Source of the DNA: JBBCJT01 sp037190665
GTDB lineage: Bacteria > Pseudomonadota > Alphaproteobacteria > Acetobacterales > Acetobacteraceae
Length of the DNA: 30,354 bases
Reading direction: 5' to 3'
Assembly: GCA_037190665.1 (NCBI GenBank)
Contig: JBBCJT010000047.1
Span: 1-30,354 of the forward strand
Every line of letters begins with the position of its first letter. Position 1 is the first letter of the stretch. A program made the position numbers and the translations under genes. Below are positions 1-8,784 of this stretch, piece after piece. The notes below the pieces were generated by a model. It saw nothing but the letters and a program-made list of their open reading frames with translations, had not been told where the DNA came from and searched no databases.

Positions 1-2946
1 GAGGCCGAGGATGAAGGCGAAGGATGTCATCATCACCGCACGGAAGCGCATCTCCGCGCCTTCGGCGGCCGCTTCCACGATGCTGCGGCCTTCCTCGCGC
101 CGCATCTTCGCGAACTCCACGATCAGGATGCCGTTCTTCGCCGCGAGCGCGATCAGCACCACGAGACCGATCTGCGCGTAGAGGTCGAGCGACAGGCCGG
201 CGATCAGGATGCCGAGGAACGCGCCCAGCACGCCGACTGCGACCGACAGCAGCACGGGCACCGGGATCGTCCAGCTCTCGTACAGCGCGACCAGGAACAG
301 GTAGGCGAACAGCACGGCGAGCGCGATGATCGCCCCCGTCTGCCCGGCCGCCCGCTTCTCCTGGAAGGATGTGCCCGTCCACTCGAAGCTGTAGCCGGGC
401 GGCAGCGTCTGGCGGCTGACACGTTCCATGGCCGCGAGCGCGTCGCCCGAGGAGATGCCCGGCCGCGGCGCGCCCTGGATCGTGATCGAGCGGTAGTTGT
501 TGTAGCGCACGATCGTCTGCGGCCCGAGCCTCACCTCGATGTCGGTGAAGCTGCGCAGCGGCACCATGTCCCCGTTGCGGTTGCGCACGTGGATCTGCCA
601 GATCGCCGGCACGTCGGCGCGGTCGGAGGCCTCGGCCTGGATGTTCACCTGCCAGGTGCGGCCGAACAGGTTGAAGTCGTTGATGTAGTAGCCGCCCAGC
701 GTGGCCTGCAGCGCGGCGAAGATGTCCGAGACGCTGACGCCGAGCGTCTGCGCGCGCTCGCGGTCCATCTTCAGGAAGATCGACGGGTTGGTGGCCGAGA
801 AGGTCGAGAAGACCTGCGCGAGTGCCGGGTCCTGGTTGGCGGCGACCACCAGCGCGAGCATCACTGACGCCATCTCGTTGACGTCGCGGCCTTCGAGGTT
901 CTGCAACTGGTATTCGAACCCGCCGCCCGTGCCGAGGCCGATGATCGGCGGCAGGTTGAACGGCAGCACCCGCGCCTCGCGCACCTGCTGGAACTCGCCG
1001 AACAGGCGAGGGATGAGCCGGCTGATCTTGTTCTCCGGGCTCGTCCGCTGCTCGAACGGCTGGAGGATCACGGCGAAGAAGGCCGAGTTCGACTGCGCGC
1101 CGGAATCGAGCAGGCTGAAGCCGACGACGTTGACCACGTCGCGCACTTCCGGCTGCCGGCGCAGGATGTCGTAGACCTGTGCCGAGACCGTGCGCGTGCG
1201 CGCGACCGACGCGCCGTCGGGAAGCTGAACCGCGATGAAGAATGCGCCCTGGTCCTCTTCCGGCAGGAAGCCGGTGGGGGTGCGGTTGCCGATCGCGAGG
1301 ATGCCGGCCGCCGAGGCGGCGACGATGACGAGGCCGATGATCGGCAGCCGCAGCAGCTTGGTCACCACCGTGGCATAGCCGCCGCGCATCTTGTCGATGC
1401 CTGCCAGCATGTAGCGGATCAGCCCGCGCCGCGGCCCGCTGTGGCGCAGGAACACGGCGCACAGCGCGGGGCTCAGCGTCAGCGCGTTGATCGCCGAGAT
1501 CAGCATCGAGACGGAGATCGTGACCGCGAACTGCTGGAAGAGCTGGCCCGAGATGCCGGGGATGAAGCCGATCGGCACGAACACCGACAGCAGCACCAGG
1601 GTGATGGCGATGATCGGGGCCGTGATCTCCCGCATCGCCTGCTTGGTGGCGTCGCCCGGAGACATCTCCGGGTTCTCCTCCATCACGCGCTCGACGTTCT
1701 CGACCACCACGATGGCGTCGTCCACGACGATGCCGATCGCGAGCACCATCGCGAGCAGGGAGATGGTGTTGGCCGTGAAGCCCATGGCCAGCAGCACCGC
1801 GAAGGTCGCGATCAGGCTGACCGGCACGGCGACGACGGGAATGATCGTGGCGCGCAGCGAACCGAGGAAGATGAACACCACGAGGACCACGAGGACGAAC
1901 GCCTCGAGCAGGGTCTTCTGCACCTCGTGGACGGTCTGGTCCACGAACAGCGTGGTATCGTACATCGCCTGCCAGCGGACCCCGTCGGGGAAGCGCTCGG
2001 CTAGCTCGTTCATCACCTGCGTGATCTCGGCCGCGGTGTTCAGCGCGTTGGCGCCCGGGGAGAGGTAGGTCCCCAACAGCGCCGCCGGCTTGTTGTTCAC
2101 CAGACCTTCGGTGTCGAGGTTGGCGGCCCCCAGCTCCACGCGGGCCACGTCCCGCACGCGCAGCAGCGTCCCGTCGTCGTTCACGCGCACGACGATGGCG
2201 CCGAACTCCTCCGGAGCCGTCAGCCGCCCGAGCGTGGTCAGGTTGATCTGGAATTGCGTGTCGTCGCTGATCGGTTCCGCACCCACGCGGCCGGCGGCCG
2301 CCTGGACGTTCTGCGCCTGCACCGCGGCGATCACGTCCGATGGCGCGAGGTTCAGGCTGCGCAGCCGGTCGGTGTGGAACCAGATGCGCATCGAATAGTC
2401 CGCCGCGCCGAACAGCGTGACGTCACCCACGCCGGGTGTGCGCGCCAGCGTGTCGAGCACGTTGATCGTGGCGTAGTTCGACAGGAACACGCGATCCAGT
2501 TCCGGCTTGTCGGACATGATCGCGAGGAACATCAGCACCGCGGAGGACTGCTTCCGCGCCGTCACGCCCTGGCGCTGCACTTCCTGCGGCAGCTTGGCGA
2601 GCGCGGATTGCAGGCGGTTGTTGACGTTGACGGTGGCGATGTCCGGATCGGTCCCCAGCTCGAACGACACCTGCAGCGTGTAGCTGCCGTCGTTGCCGCT
2701 GTAGGAGCGCATGTAGATCATGTTCTCCACGCCGTTGATCGCGCTTTCGATCGGCTGCGCGACCACGGCTTCCACCACCTCGGCCGAGGCGCCGGGGTAC
2801 ATGGCGGTGACGGAGACCTGCGGCGGGACGATGTCCGGGAACTGGGCCACGGGGATGCGCGTCAGCGACAGCGCGCCGGCGAGCGTGAGCACGATGGAGA
2901 TGACGATCGCGAAGCGCGGGCGATCGACGAAGATGGCGGAAAGCAT
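1..2946 (-). CDS. RND multidrug efflux pump inner-membrane subunit (HAE1/AcrB type), 3' end outside window
   Basis: This would be the proton-driven inner-membrane component of a tripartite drug efflux pump. The frame is open from the ATG at 2946 to the window edge, giving the first 982 residues of a family usually about 1,050 long. The N-terminus begins MLSAIFVDRPRFAIVISIVL, the typical first membrane helix. The paired aspartates of the proton relay in helix 4 (IGIVVDDAIVVVENV) fall at D409-D410, very close to AcrB D407-D408. The last visible residues (RFRAVMMTSFAFILGL) match the late C-terminal helices, so only about 60-70 residues are missing. The gene starts 6 bp after the stop of the membrane fusion protein, so the two are co-transcribed. 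A TolC-type outer-membrane partner and a regulator are not seen; they may lie to the left. Family assignment is firm, but the substrate is unknown. Confidence 0.95.
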   Translation of the reverse strand, partial: MLSAIFVDRPRFAIVISIVLTLAGALSLTRIPVAQFPDIVPPQVSVTAMYPGASAEVVEAVVAQPIESAINGVENMIYMRSYSGNDGSYTLQVSFELGTDPDIATVNVNNRLQSALAKLPQEVQRQGVTARKQSSAVLMFLAIMSDKPELDRVFLSNYATINVLDTLARTPGVGDVTLFGAADYSMRIWFHTDRLRSLNLAPSDVIAAVQAQNVQAAAGRVGAEPISDDTQFQINLTTLGRLTAPEEFGAIVVRVNDDGTLLRVRDVARVELGAANLDTEGLVNNKPAALLGTYLSPGANALNTAAEITQVMNELAERFPDGVRWQAMYDTTLFVDQTVHEVQKTLLEAFVLVVLVVFIFLGSLRATIIPVVAVPVSLIATFAVLLAMGFTANTISLLAMVLAIGIVVDDAIVVVENVERVMEENPEMSPGDATKQAMREITAPIIAITLVLLSVFVPIGFIPGISGQLFQQFAVTISVSMLISAINALTLSPALCAVFLRHSGPRRGLIRYMLAGIDKMRGGYATVVTKLLRLPIIGLVIVAASAAGILAIGNRTPTGFLPEEDQGAFFIAVQLPDGASVARTRTVSAQVYDILRRQPEVRDVVNVVGFSLLDSGAQSNSAFFAVILQPFEQRTSPENKISRLIPRLFGEFQQVREARVLPFNLPPIIGLGTGGGFEYQLQNLEGRDVNEMASVMLALVVAANQDPALAQVFSTFSATNPSIFLKMDRERAQTLGVSVSDIFAALQATLGGYYINDFNLFGRTWQVNIQAEASDRADVPAIWQIHVRNRNGDMVPLRSFTDIEVRLGPQTIVRYNNYRSITIQGAPRPGISSGDALAAMERVSRQTLPPGYSFEWTGTSFQEKRAAGQTGAIIALAVLFAYLFLVALYESWTIPVPVLLSVAVGVLGAFLGILIAGLSLDLYAQIGLVVLIALAAKNGILIVEFAKMRREEGRSIVEAAAEGAEMRFRAVMMTSFAFILGL

Positions 2947-2952
2947 CGGCGT

Positions 2953-4098
2953 CTAGTTCCGCCGCACCGGACTCTGGATTGGCCCCGCCTGCACCTGCTG
3001 TCCCGGGCGGACGCGCTGGATACCCTCGACCACCACGTTCTCGCCGGCTTCGAGGCCCTGCTCGATATTGGCGGTATCCGCCGTGCTCTGCCCGAGGTGG
3101 ACGCGGCGCACCTGCACCTTCGATTCGGGATCCACCACGAAGACGTAGGTGCCCTGCTGGTCCTGCAGCACGGCCGCGCGCGGGATACTCAGCACCTCGA
3201 CCGGCTGGCGGCCCTCGGCGACCACGGTGACGAGCTGTCCGTCGACCAGGCTGCGCGCGCCGGGCGAGCCGGGCTCCCAGCCCGGGCGGACCGGGTTCGG
3301 GATGCTGGCGCGGAGCAGATAGGTGTCCGTGCTGCGATTGACCTGCGGATCGAGGAAGTTCAGCGCCCCTTCCTCGGGGTGCATGTCCCCGTTGGGGAAG
3401 CGAACCCTGATCCTGACCGCGGAGAGCCCGCCCTGGTCCGCGTAGCGCGCACGCAGCTCGCTGCCCAGCCGGGTGGAGACGTCGAACTCCACATACATCG
3501 GATCCTGGCTGACGATGGTCGCGAGCGCCCCGCTGTCGGGGGAGACGACGTTGCCGACCGTGATGTTGGCGCGGCCGATATAGCCGTCCACCGGGGCGAT
3601 GATCTGGGTGTAGCTGAGGTTGATCTGCGCCGAAACGAGCGCGGCCTGCGCCTGCATGAGCTGTGCTTCGTTCGACCGTTCGGCCGCCGTCGTGTCGTCG
3701 ACGCGGGCCTGCGTGCCGGCACTGGTCCGCAGCAGTTGCTGGGCGCGGGCGAGCTGGATGCGCGCGTTGGCCAGCTCGGCCTCCGCCTGCGCGACCGTCG
3801 CCTGATTGCGCTGGACCTCGGCCTCGAACGGCGCGCGCTCGATGGCGAACAGCACTTCGCCGGATTTCACCTCCCGGCCTTCCTGGAACTTCATCTCCTG
3901 CAGGAAGCCGGTGATGCGGGCGCGCAGGTCCACGCGGTTGACGGCGCGGACACGGCCGACGAATTCATTGGACTGGGTGATCGGCCGCTTCTGCGCCTGC
4001 ACGACGCCGACCGCCGGCGCCGGTTGGGCGGCGGGTTGCGCGAGGGCGGAAGCGACGGAGAAACCAAGAACAAGCACGGCCACGGGCGCGAGGCGCAT
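2953..4098 (-). CDS. RND efflux periplasmic adaptor (membrane fusion protein)
   Basis: This is the periplasmic adaptor linking the RND pump to an outer-membrane channel. From the ATG at 4098 it has 381 residues and opens directly with a signal peptide (MRLAPVAVLVLGFSVASALA). I prefer this start because a GAGG ribosome site lies about 6 bases upstream; an in-frame ATG at 4122 would add eight residues and has no such site. Visible HlyD/AcrA features are the first lipoyl half (VDLRARITGFLQEMKF), a helical hairpin rich in Ala, Gln and Glu, the second lipoyl half (TQIIAPVDGYIGRANITVG), then beta-barrel and membrane-proximal domains ending in VRRVHLG and VVVEGIQRVRPGQ. It is the first gene of the pump operon. 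It diverges from the lyase gene at 4225 across about 125 bp that must hold both promoters. Confidence 0.93.
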   Translation of the reverse strand: MRLAPVAVLVLGFSVASALAQPAAQPAPAVGVVQAQKRPITQSNEFVGRVRAVNRVDLRARITGFLQEMKFQEGREVKSGEVLFAIERAPFEAEVQRNQATVAQAEAELANARIQLARAQQLLRTSAGTQARVDDTTAAERSNEAQLMQAQAALVSAQINLSYTQIIAPVDGYIGRANITVGNVVSPDSGALATIVSQDPMYVEFDVSTRLGSELRARYADQGGLSAVRIRVRFPNGDMHPEEGALNFLDPQVNRSTDTYLLRASIPNPVRPGWEPGSPGARSLVDGQLVTVVAEGRQPVEVLSIPRAAVLQDQQGTYVFVVDPESKVQVRRVHLGQSTADTANIEQGLEAGENVVVEGIQRVRPGQQVQAGPIQSPVRRN

Positions 4099-4224
4099 GC
4101 GAACCTCGGAGGCAGGGGTCATGGCGGCAGGTTAGATCATTGTCGCAGCGCACACACCAGCCCCGTTGCGCCACATCCCCCGACGTAGCAGCTTGCGGCC
4201 GCGCGAAAGCTCCGGAGAACGCCG

Positions 4225-5145
4225 ATGAGAGAACATGTCATGGTCTGCGAGGTCGGCCCGCGCGACGGGTTGCAGATGGCCAGTGCCATCATGCCGACCG
4301 CCGCGAAGATCGACTGGATCGCCGCCATCGCCGCCGCCGGGGTCAAGGAGATCGAGGTCGGCTCCTTCGTGCCGCCGAAGCTGATCCCGCAGATGGCCGA
4401 TACCGGCGAGGTGGTGCGCGCTACGCGGAAGCTGCCGGGCGTGACGGTCATCGCGCTCGCGCCCAACCTGAAGGGCGCGGAGAACGCGGCCGCGGCCGGG
4501 GCGCAGCGCATCAGCATCCCGGTTTCCGTCAGCGAGGGACACAGCCGCGCGAATCTGCGCCGCAGCCGGGCCGAGCAGGTCGCCGAAGTGGCCCGCATCG
4601 TCGCCTGGGCGAAGACGAACGCGCCGGACCTCGAGATCGAGGCCGCCTGTTCCACCGCCTTCGGCTGTTCCATCGACGGGGTGGTGGCGGAGAAGGACGT
4701 GGTCGCCACCGCCGCCGCCCTGGCCGAGGCGGGCGCGGACCTGATCGCGCTGGCCGATACCGTGGGATACGGCCATCCGGCGCAGATCCGCTCCGTGGTC
4801 CGGGCCGTGCGCGCGGCGATCGGCGAGAAGCTGGAAGGGCTGCACCTGCACGACACGATGGGACTCGGCCTCGCCAACGCACTCGCGGGGCTGGAGGAGG
4901 GGGTGCGCAGCTTCGATGCCGCGCTCGCCGGCCTCGGCGGCTGCCCGTTCGCGCCCGGTGCGTCGGGCAACATCGTCACCGAGGATCTGGTCTTCATGCT
5001 GGAAAGCATGGGCTTCGAGACCGGCATCGATCTGGCGAAGCTGATCGCGGCGCGCGACCTGCTGCATGCCGGCCTGCCGTCGGAGAAGCTGCACGGGCAG
5101 GTGCCGCTGGCCGGCATTCCGAAAACCTACCGGCTGGCGGCATGA
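4225..5145 (+). CDS. Hydroxymethylglutaryl-CoA lyase-like aldolase (DRE-TIM family)
   Basis: This 306-residue protein belongs to the HMG-CoA lyase family, which cleaves HMG-CoA to acetyl-CoA and acetoacetate, or related acyl-CoA substrates. Family landmarks are EVGPRDGLQ at residues 9-17 (the catalytic Arg-Asp pair R13-D14), the metal-binding HLHD at 207-210, and the signature GLGGCPFAPGASGN with catalytic C240. Length is normal. A CGGAGAA ribosome site precedes the ATG. Its stop overlaps the ATG of the CoA-transferase (ATGA), so the two are translationally coupled. That context suggests the transferase makes the CoA thioester that the lyase then splits. Family members also act on citramalyl-CoA-like substrates, so HMG-CoA itself is not proven. 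Confidence 0.9.
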   Translation: MREHVMVCEVGPRDGLQMASAIMPTAAKIDWIAAIAAAGVKEIEVGSFVPPKLIPQMADTGEVVRATRKLPGVTVIALAPNLKGAENAAAAGAQRISIPVSVSEGHSRANLRRSRAEQVAEVARIVAWAKTNAPDLEIEAACSTAFGCSIDGVVAEKDVVATAAALAEAGADLIALADTVGYGHPAQIRSVVRAVRAAIGEKLEGLHLHDTMGLGLANALAGLEEGVRSFDAALAGLGGCPFAPGASGNIVTEDLVFMLESMGFETGIDLAKLIAARDLLHAGLPSEKLHGQVPLAGIPKTYRLAA

Positions 5146-6335
5146 CGGCCGCGCCGCTCCCGCTCGCGGGACTCAAGGTCGTCGAATTCACGCATATGGT
5201 CATGGGGCCGACCTGCGGCCTCGTGCTCGCCGATCTGGGCGCGGATGTCGTCAAGGTCGAACCCGCCCCGGATGGCGACAACACGCGCCGGCTGGTGGGA
5301 TCGGGGATCGGCTTCTTCACCTGTTTCAACCGCAACAAGCGCAGCCTCGCCGTCGACCTGAAGTCGCCGGACGGGCTGGCGCTGGTGAAGAAGCTGGTGG
5401 CGCAGGCCGATGTGGTGATCGAGAACTTCCGCCCCGGCGCGATGGACAAGCTGGGGCTCGGCTACGAAGCGCTGTCGGCGGACAATCCGCGTCTTGTCTA
5501 CTGTTCGTGCAAGGGCTTCCTGCCCGGCCCGTACGAGCACCGCGTCGCGCTGGACGAGGTGGTGCAGATGATGGGCGGGCTCGCCTACATGACCGGCCCT
5601 GTCGGCCAGCCGCTGCGGGCGGGTTCGTCGGTGAACGACATCATGGGCGGCACGTTCGGCGCGGTGGCGATCCTCGCGGCGCTGCGGGAGCGGGAGAGCA
5701 CGGGGCGCGGACGCCACGTGGAATCCGGCCTGTTCGAGAACACCGCGCTGCTCGTGTCCCAGCACATGGCGCAGACCACGATCACCGGGACGGAACCGCC
5801 GCCGATGTCGGTGCGCCGCGTGGCATGGCCGATCTACGACATCTTCGACACCGCGGACGGCGGGCAGGTCTTCGTCGGCGTCGTCACCGACACGCAATGG
5901 AAGCTGTTCTGCGCGGAGTTCGGCCTGTCCGCCCTCGCCGACGACCCCTCGCTCGCCACGCAGGCGCAGCGGACAGAGGCGCGGGACCGCACGCTGCCCA
6001 TCGTCGCGGCCGCGCTGCGGCGGACGACCAAGCCGGAGCTGATGGCGATCTGTGAGCGGCTGGGCCTGCCGTTCGCCCCCATCGCGCGCCCGGCCGAACT
6101 GCTGGACGATCCGCATCTGAACGCCGAGGGCGGGATGATGCATTACCCGCTGCCCGATGGCCGGCCGAACAGGCTGCCCGCCCTGCCGATGGCGTTCGAC
6201 GAGCGCAGGTTGGCGCTGCGCCTGCCGCTGCCCGGCCCGGGCGAGCACGGCGCGGAGATCGCCGCCGAACTCGGCTATGGCGAGGCGGAGATCGCGCGGC
6301 TGCGCGAGGCCGGGGTGCTGACTATTCCAGCCTGA
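5142..6335 (+). CDS. Class III CoA-transferase (CaiB/Frc family)
   Basis: This 397-residue protein moves CoA between carboxylic acids. It carries typical family III segments: LKVVEFTHMVMGPTCGLVLA near the N-terminus, ADVVKVEP, NRNKRSLAVDLKSPDG at about 64-77, ENFRPGAMDKLGLGYEAL at about 94-111, and ALDEVVQMMGGL. D138 in that last segment sits where the catalytic aspartate is expected. Length matches the family. The ATG overlaps the lyase stop. The donor and acceptor acids are unknown; pairing with an HMG-CoA-lyase-like enzyme favours a branched hydroxy-diacid such as 3-hydroxy-3-methylglutarate or citramalate (inference). Its 3' end overlaps that of the opposite-strand binding-protein gene by 14 bp. 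Confidence 0.9.
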   Translation: MTAAPLPLAGLKVVEFTHMVMGPTCGLVLADLGADVVKVEPAPDGDNTRRLVGSGIGFFTCFNRNKRSLAVDLKSPDGLALVKKLVAQADVVIENFRPGAMDKLGLGYEALSADNPRLVYCSCKGFLPGPYEHRVALDEVVQMMGGLAYMTGPVGQPLRAGSSVNDIMGGTFGAVAILAALRERESTGRGRHVESGLFENTALLVSQHMAQTTITGTEPPPMSVRRVAWPIYDIFDTADGGQVFVGVVTDTQWKLFCAEFGLSALADDPSLATQAQRTEARDRTLPIVAAALRRTTKPELMAICERLGLPFAPIARPAELLDDPHLNAEGGMMHYPLPDGRPNRLPALPMAFDERRLALRLPLPGPGEHGAEIAAELGYGEAEIARLREAGVLTIPA

Positions 6336-7278
6336 CGTTGGCGGCGCGCGCGACGTCCCGCCATTTGGCGATCTCGGTGCGGATGAAGCGGCCGAAATCG
6401 TCGGGGCTGCCCGGCATCGGCGTGCCGCCGAGATCGCGCATCCGGTCGGCCGCCATGGTGCTGTTGAGGATCGCGCCGACATCCGCATTGATGCGGCCCA
6501 CGATGACATCCGGCGTTCCGGCCGGGGCGACCAGCCCTGCCCATCCGGTGGCCTCGACACCCGGAACGGTCTCGATCGCGGCTGGCACGTCCGGAAGCTG
6601 CGGCGCGCGTTCCGCCGACGTGATCGCCAGCGCATGCAGCCGCCGGTCCCGCACCTGCGGCAGGGCGGAGGCGAGGCTGTCCATCATCAGCTTCACGTTG
6701 CCCGACAGCACGTCCGCCAGCGCCGGCCCGCTGCCGCGATAGGGCACATGGTTGAGCCGGATGCCGGCGCGCAGGCACAGCAGCTCCATCGCCAGATGCT
6801 GCGCCGTGCCCGGTCCGCCCGAGGCGTAGTCGATGCTGCCCGGTGCGGCCTTCGCCCTGGCGATCAGCTCGCCGAGGGTGTTCACGCCGAGCGATGGATG
6901 CACGACCACCAGCAGCGGCACGCTGAACACGCCGGCGACCGGCGCGAAGTCGGTCTCCGCATCGTAGGGCAGGCGCGGCATGACGCTGGGGTTGATGCCG
7001 AGCGTGCCCGATGTCCCCATCGTCAGCGTGTGCCCGTCCGGCGCGGCGCGCGCGCCGGCTTCCATGCCGATCGCGCCCGCACCGCCGGCCCGGTTCTCCA
7101 CCACCACCCGGTGGGGCCAGACCTCGCTCAGCCGCTCGGCGACGAGCCGGGCGAAGATGTCCGTGGCCTGTCCCGGCGGGAACGGCACGATGATCCGCAC
7201 CGGCCGCCCGGGAAACGCCTCCTGCGTCAGCGCGGGGGCCGCGAGCGGCAGGGCCAGCAGCGTGCGGCGTGCGATCAT
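6322..7278 (-). CDS. Bug/TctC-type tripartite tricarboxylate transporter substrate-binding protein
   Basis: This 318-residue periplasmic binding protein belongs to the Bug family, which captures carboxylates for TctAB-type carriers; many copies are orphans. The N-terminus MIARRTLLALPLAAPALTQ looks like a signal peptide. Family hallmarks follow: the mature start (FPGRPVRIIVPFPPGQATD), VVVENRAGGAGAIGMEAGARAAPDG, IDYASGGPGTAQHLAMELL, LNHVPYRGSGPALADVLSG, and the C-terminal W/R-rich helix. No TctA or TctB gene lies nearby. It follows the universal stress protein gene by 10 bp on the same strand, so they probably share a transcript. It ends tail to tail, with overlap, against the CoA-transferase gene. 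A role in importing the acid handled by the lyase/transferase pair is possible but unproven. Confidence 0.92.
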   Translation of the reverse strand: MIARRTLLALPLAAPALTQEAFPGRPVRIIVPFPPGQATDIFARLVAERLSEVWPHRVVVENRAGGAGAIGMEAGARAAPDGHTLTMGTSGTLGINPSVMPRLPYDAETDFAPVAGVFSVPLLVVVHPSLGVNTLGELIARAKAAPGSIDYASGGPGTAQHLAMELLCLRAGIRLNHVPYRGSGPALADVLSGNVKLMMDSLASALPQVRDRRLHALAITSAERAPQLPDVPAAIETVPGVEATGWAGLVAPAGTPDVIVGRINADVGAILNSTMAADRMRDLGGTPMPGSPDDFGRFIRTEIAKWRDVARAANVRLE

Positions 7279-7288
7279 GGGCGGTGCC

Positions 7289-8116
7289 TCAGTGATGGAT
7301 GAAGATGGGGCAGCGGCTCATGCGCAGCAGATGCTGCGTCGCGGACCCGAACAGCAGCCGGCTCAGGCGCCGCGTCTCGAACGCGCCGATCACGATCAGG
7401 CTGGCACGCAGCTCGGCGGCGCGGTCCAGGACAAGCGTGGCCGGGTGGCGGCCGGTGGCGGTGTCGATCTCCGCCGCGATGTCGTGCAGCGCCAGATAGG
7501 ACTGCGCCTCCGCCGCCATCGCCCGAGCATCCGCGTCCGTGTCGGCCACGCTCATCACCCGGACCGGGCGCTTTCCGGCGAGGTCGAGCTGGACGAAGAG
7601 TTGGAGGCTCCGCTGGCATGGCACCGAGCCGTCATAGGCGACCAGCATCGGGCCATCGAAATCCGGCCCGGTCGGTGGAACGACCACGAGCGGGCGCGGC
7701 GTGTCGCGCGCGACGCGTTCGATGGCCGGGGCCAGCCCCTCCTCGGTGTCCTCGACGCCCAGCGTGCTGTCGCGGCCGATGGCGATCAGGTCGTGCCGCA
7801 CGGCGAGGCGTTTCAGCCCGTCCTCCGCCGGTTCGTCGCGGATCGTCGCCTCCCATCCGGGCGCGGCGGCGCGGAAGGCGGCGGCCTGGGCCTCGGCGGC
7901 GGCGCGCGCCTCTTCCAGGCGGCGGGCGTCGCGGCGGGCCTTGAAGGCGGACCCGCCGGCGGGCACCGCTTCATGCGCATCGGCGAGGCCTGGCACGTCG
8001 AGGAACGCGGCGGCCGTCACGCGCGCGCCGCAGCCGCGCGCGAAGGCGATGGCGCCATCGCGGGCGGCGACCGCGCCGGGGGTGTCGTCGAGAACCAGCA
8101 GGATGCTCTTCAGCAT
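7289..8116 (-). CDS. Tandem-domain universal stress protein (UspA family)
   Basis: This 275-residue protein has two Usp folds in tandem, a usual layout for longer family members. Domain 1 begins MLKSILLVLDDTPGAVAARD and ends around HDLIAIGRDST and PLVVVPP. Domain 2 begins MLVAYDGSVPCQRSLQL and ends with SLIVIGAFETRR and a GSATQHLLRMSRCPIFIHH tail. The C-terminal ATP-loop pattern (G-x2-G-x9-G-S/T) is only partly kept: the second glycine is replaced by glutamate in GAFE, while the final GSAT remains. ATP binding is therefore uncertain. The gene lies 32 bp downstream of the acyltransferase stop and 10 bp upstream of the binding-protein gene. Confidence 0.88.
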   Translation of the reverse strand: MLKSILLVLDDTPGAVAARDGAIAFARGCGARVTAAAFLDVPGLADAHEAVPAGGSAFKARRDARRLEEARAAAEAQAAAFRAAAPGWEATIRDEPAEDGLKRLAVRHDLIAIGRDSTLGVEDTEEGLAPAIERVARDTPRPLVVVPPTGPDFDGPMLVAYDGSVPCQRSLQLFVQLDLAGKRPVRVMSVADTDADARAMAAEAQSYLALHDIAAEIDTATGRHPATLVLDRAAELRASLIVIGAFETRRLSRLLFGSATQHLLRMSRCPIFIHH

Positions 8117-8148
8117 GGGGGCAGCTTAGCCATGCTTTGGCGCGGGCG

Positions 8149-8784
8149 TCAGGCGGGGTCGTATTTCCGGCAGAAGGCGGCGGCGTCCAGCGTGCGGAAA
8201 TCGTTCAGTCCGATGGCCAGCCGGTCCTGCGGCCAGGTCCACCAGGCGATGCGCTCCAGCGCGGCGACGATCTCCGGCGCGAAGCGCATGCGGATGACGC
8301 GCGCGGGATTGCCGACCGCGACGGCGAAGGGCGGGATGTCGCGCGTGACGACCGCGCCCGCGCCGATGGCCGCACCCGTGCCGATCCGCCGCCCCGGCAG
8401 CACGATCGCCCCATGGCCGATCCAGACATCGGCGCCGAGCACGCAGCGGAAGGACCGCCGCCAGTCGAAGAAGTCCGGATCGTCGCGCCCCATGCCGTAG
8501 GCGGAACTGCGATAGGTGAAATGGTTCATCGCCACCCGTTCCAGCGGATGGTTGCCGGGGTTGATGCGCGTGTGCGCGGCGATGGAACAGAACGGGCCGA
8601 CATCGGTGTAGATCATGTCGCTGTCGTTCACGACATAGGCGTAGTCGCCGAACGTGCTCTCCGCGATCTTGGTGCGCGCGCCGACCTCGCAGAACCGGCC
8701 GAAGGTGGTGTCGCGCACCGATGCGGTGCGGTGGATCGAAGGCGTGTCGCCGAGCGATTTCGCGGCGGTGTCGGCGTCGTTCAT
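8149..8784 (-). CDS. Left-handed beta-helix (hexapeptide) acyltransferase, phosphonate-operon type
   Basis: This 211-residue protein has the hexapeptide repeat pattern of LbH acyltransferases: TFGRFCEVGARTKIAESTFG near residues 27-46, then DVWIGHGAIVLPGRRIGTG, AAIGAGAVVTRDIPPFAVAVG and NPARVIRMRF. The segment NHFTYRSSAYGMGRDDPDFF and the C-terminal WWTWP resemble the transferase family often encoded in C-P lyase (phosphonate) operons and annotated as chloramphenicol-acetyltransferase-like. No phn gene is visible here, so that link is only by family resemblance. Its ATG overlaps the stop of the MFS gene (ATGA), implying coupled expression and perhaps acylation of a compound the transporter moves. 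The acceptor substrate is unknown. Confidence 0.85.
   Translation of the reverse strand: MNDADTAAKSLGDTPSIHRTASVRDTTFGRFCEVGARTKIAESTFGDYAYVVNDSDMIYTDVGPFCSIAAHTRINPGNHPLERVAMNHFTYRSSAYGMGRDDPDFFDWRRSFRCVLGADVWIGHGAIVLPGRRIGTGAAIGAGAVVTRDIPPFAVAVGNPARVIRMRFAPEIVAALERIAWWTWPQDRLAIGLNDFRTLDAAAFCRKYDPA

Noticed and set aside
2254..4188. A 644-codon plus-strand frame opposite the RND efflux genes
   Set aside because: It has no recognisable motifs and overlaps the adaptor and pump genes, whose motifs are unambiguous. It is a GC-driven shadow frame.
4132..5117. Two minus-strand frames of over 300 codons opposite the lyase gene
   Set aside because: The opposite strand encodes a complete HMG-CoA-lyase-family protein with all catalytic motifs; these frames show none.
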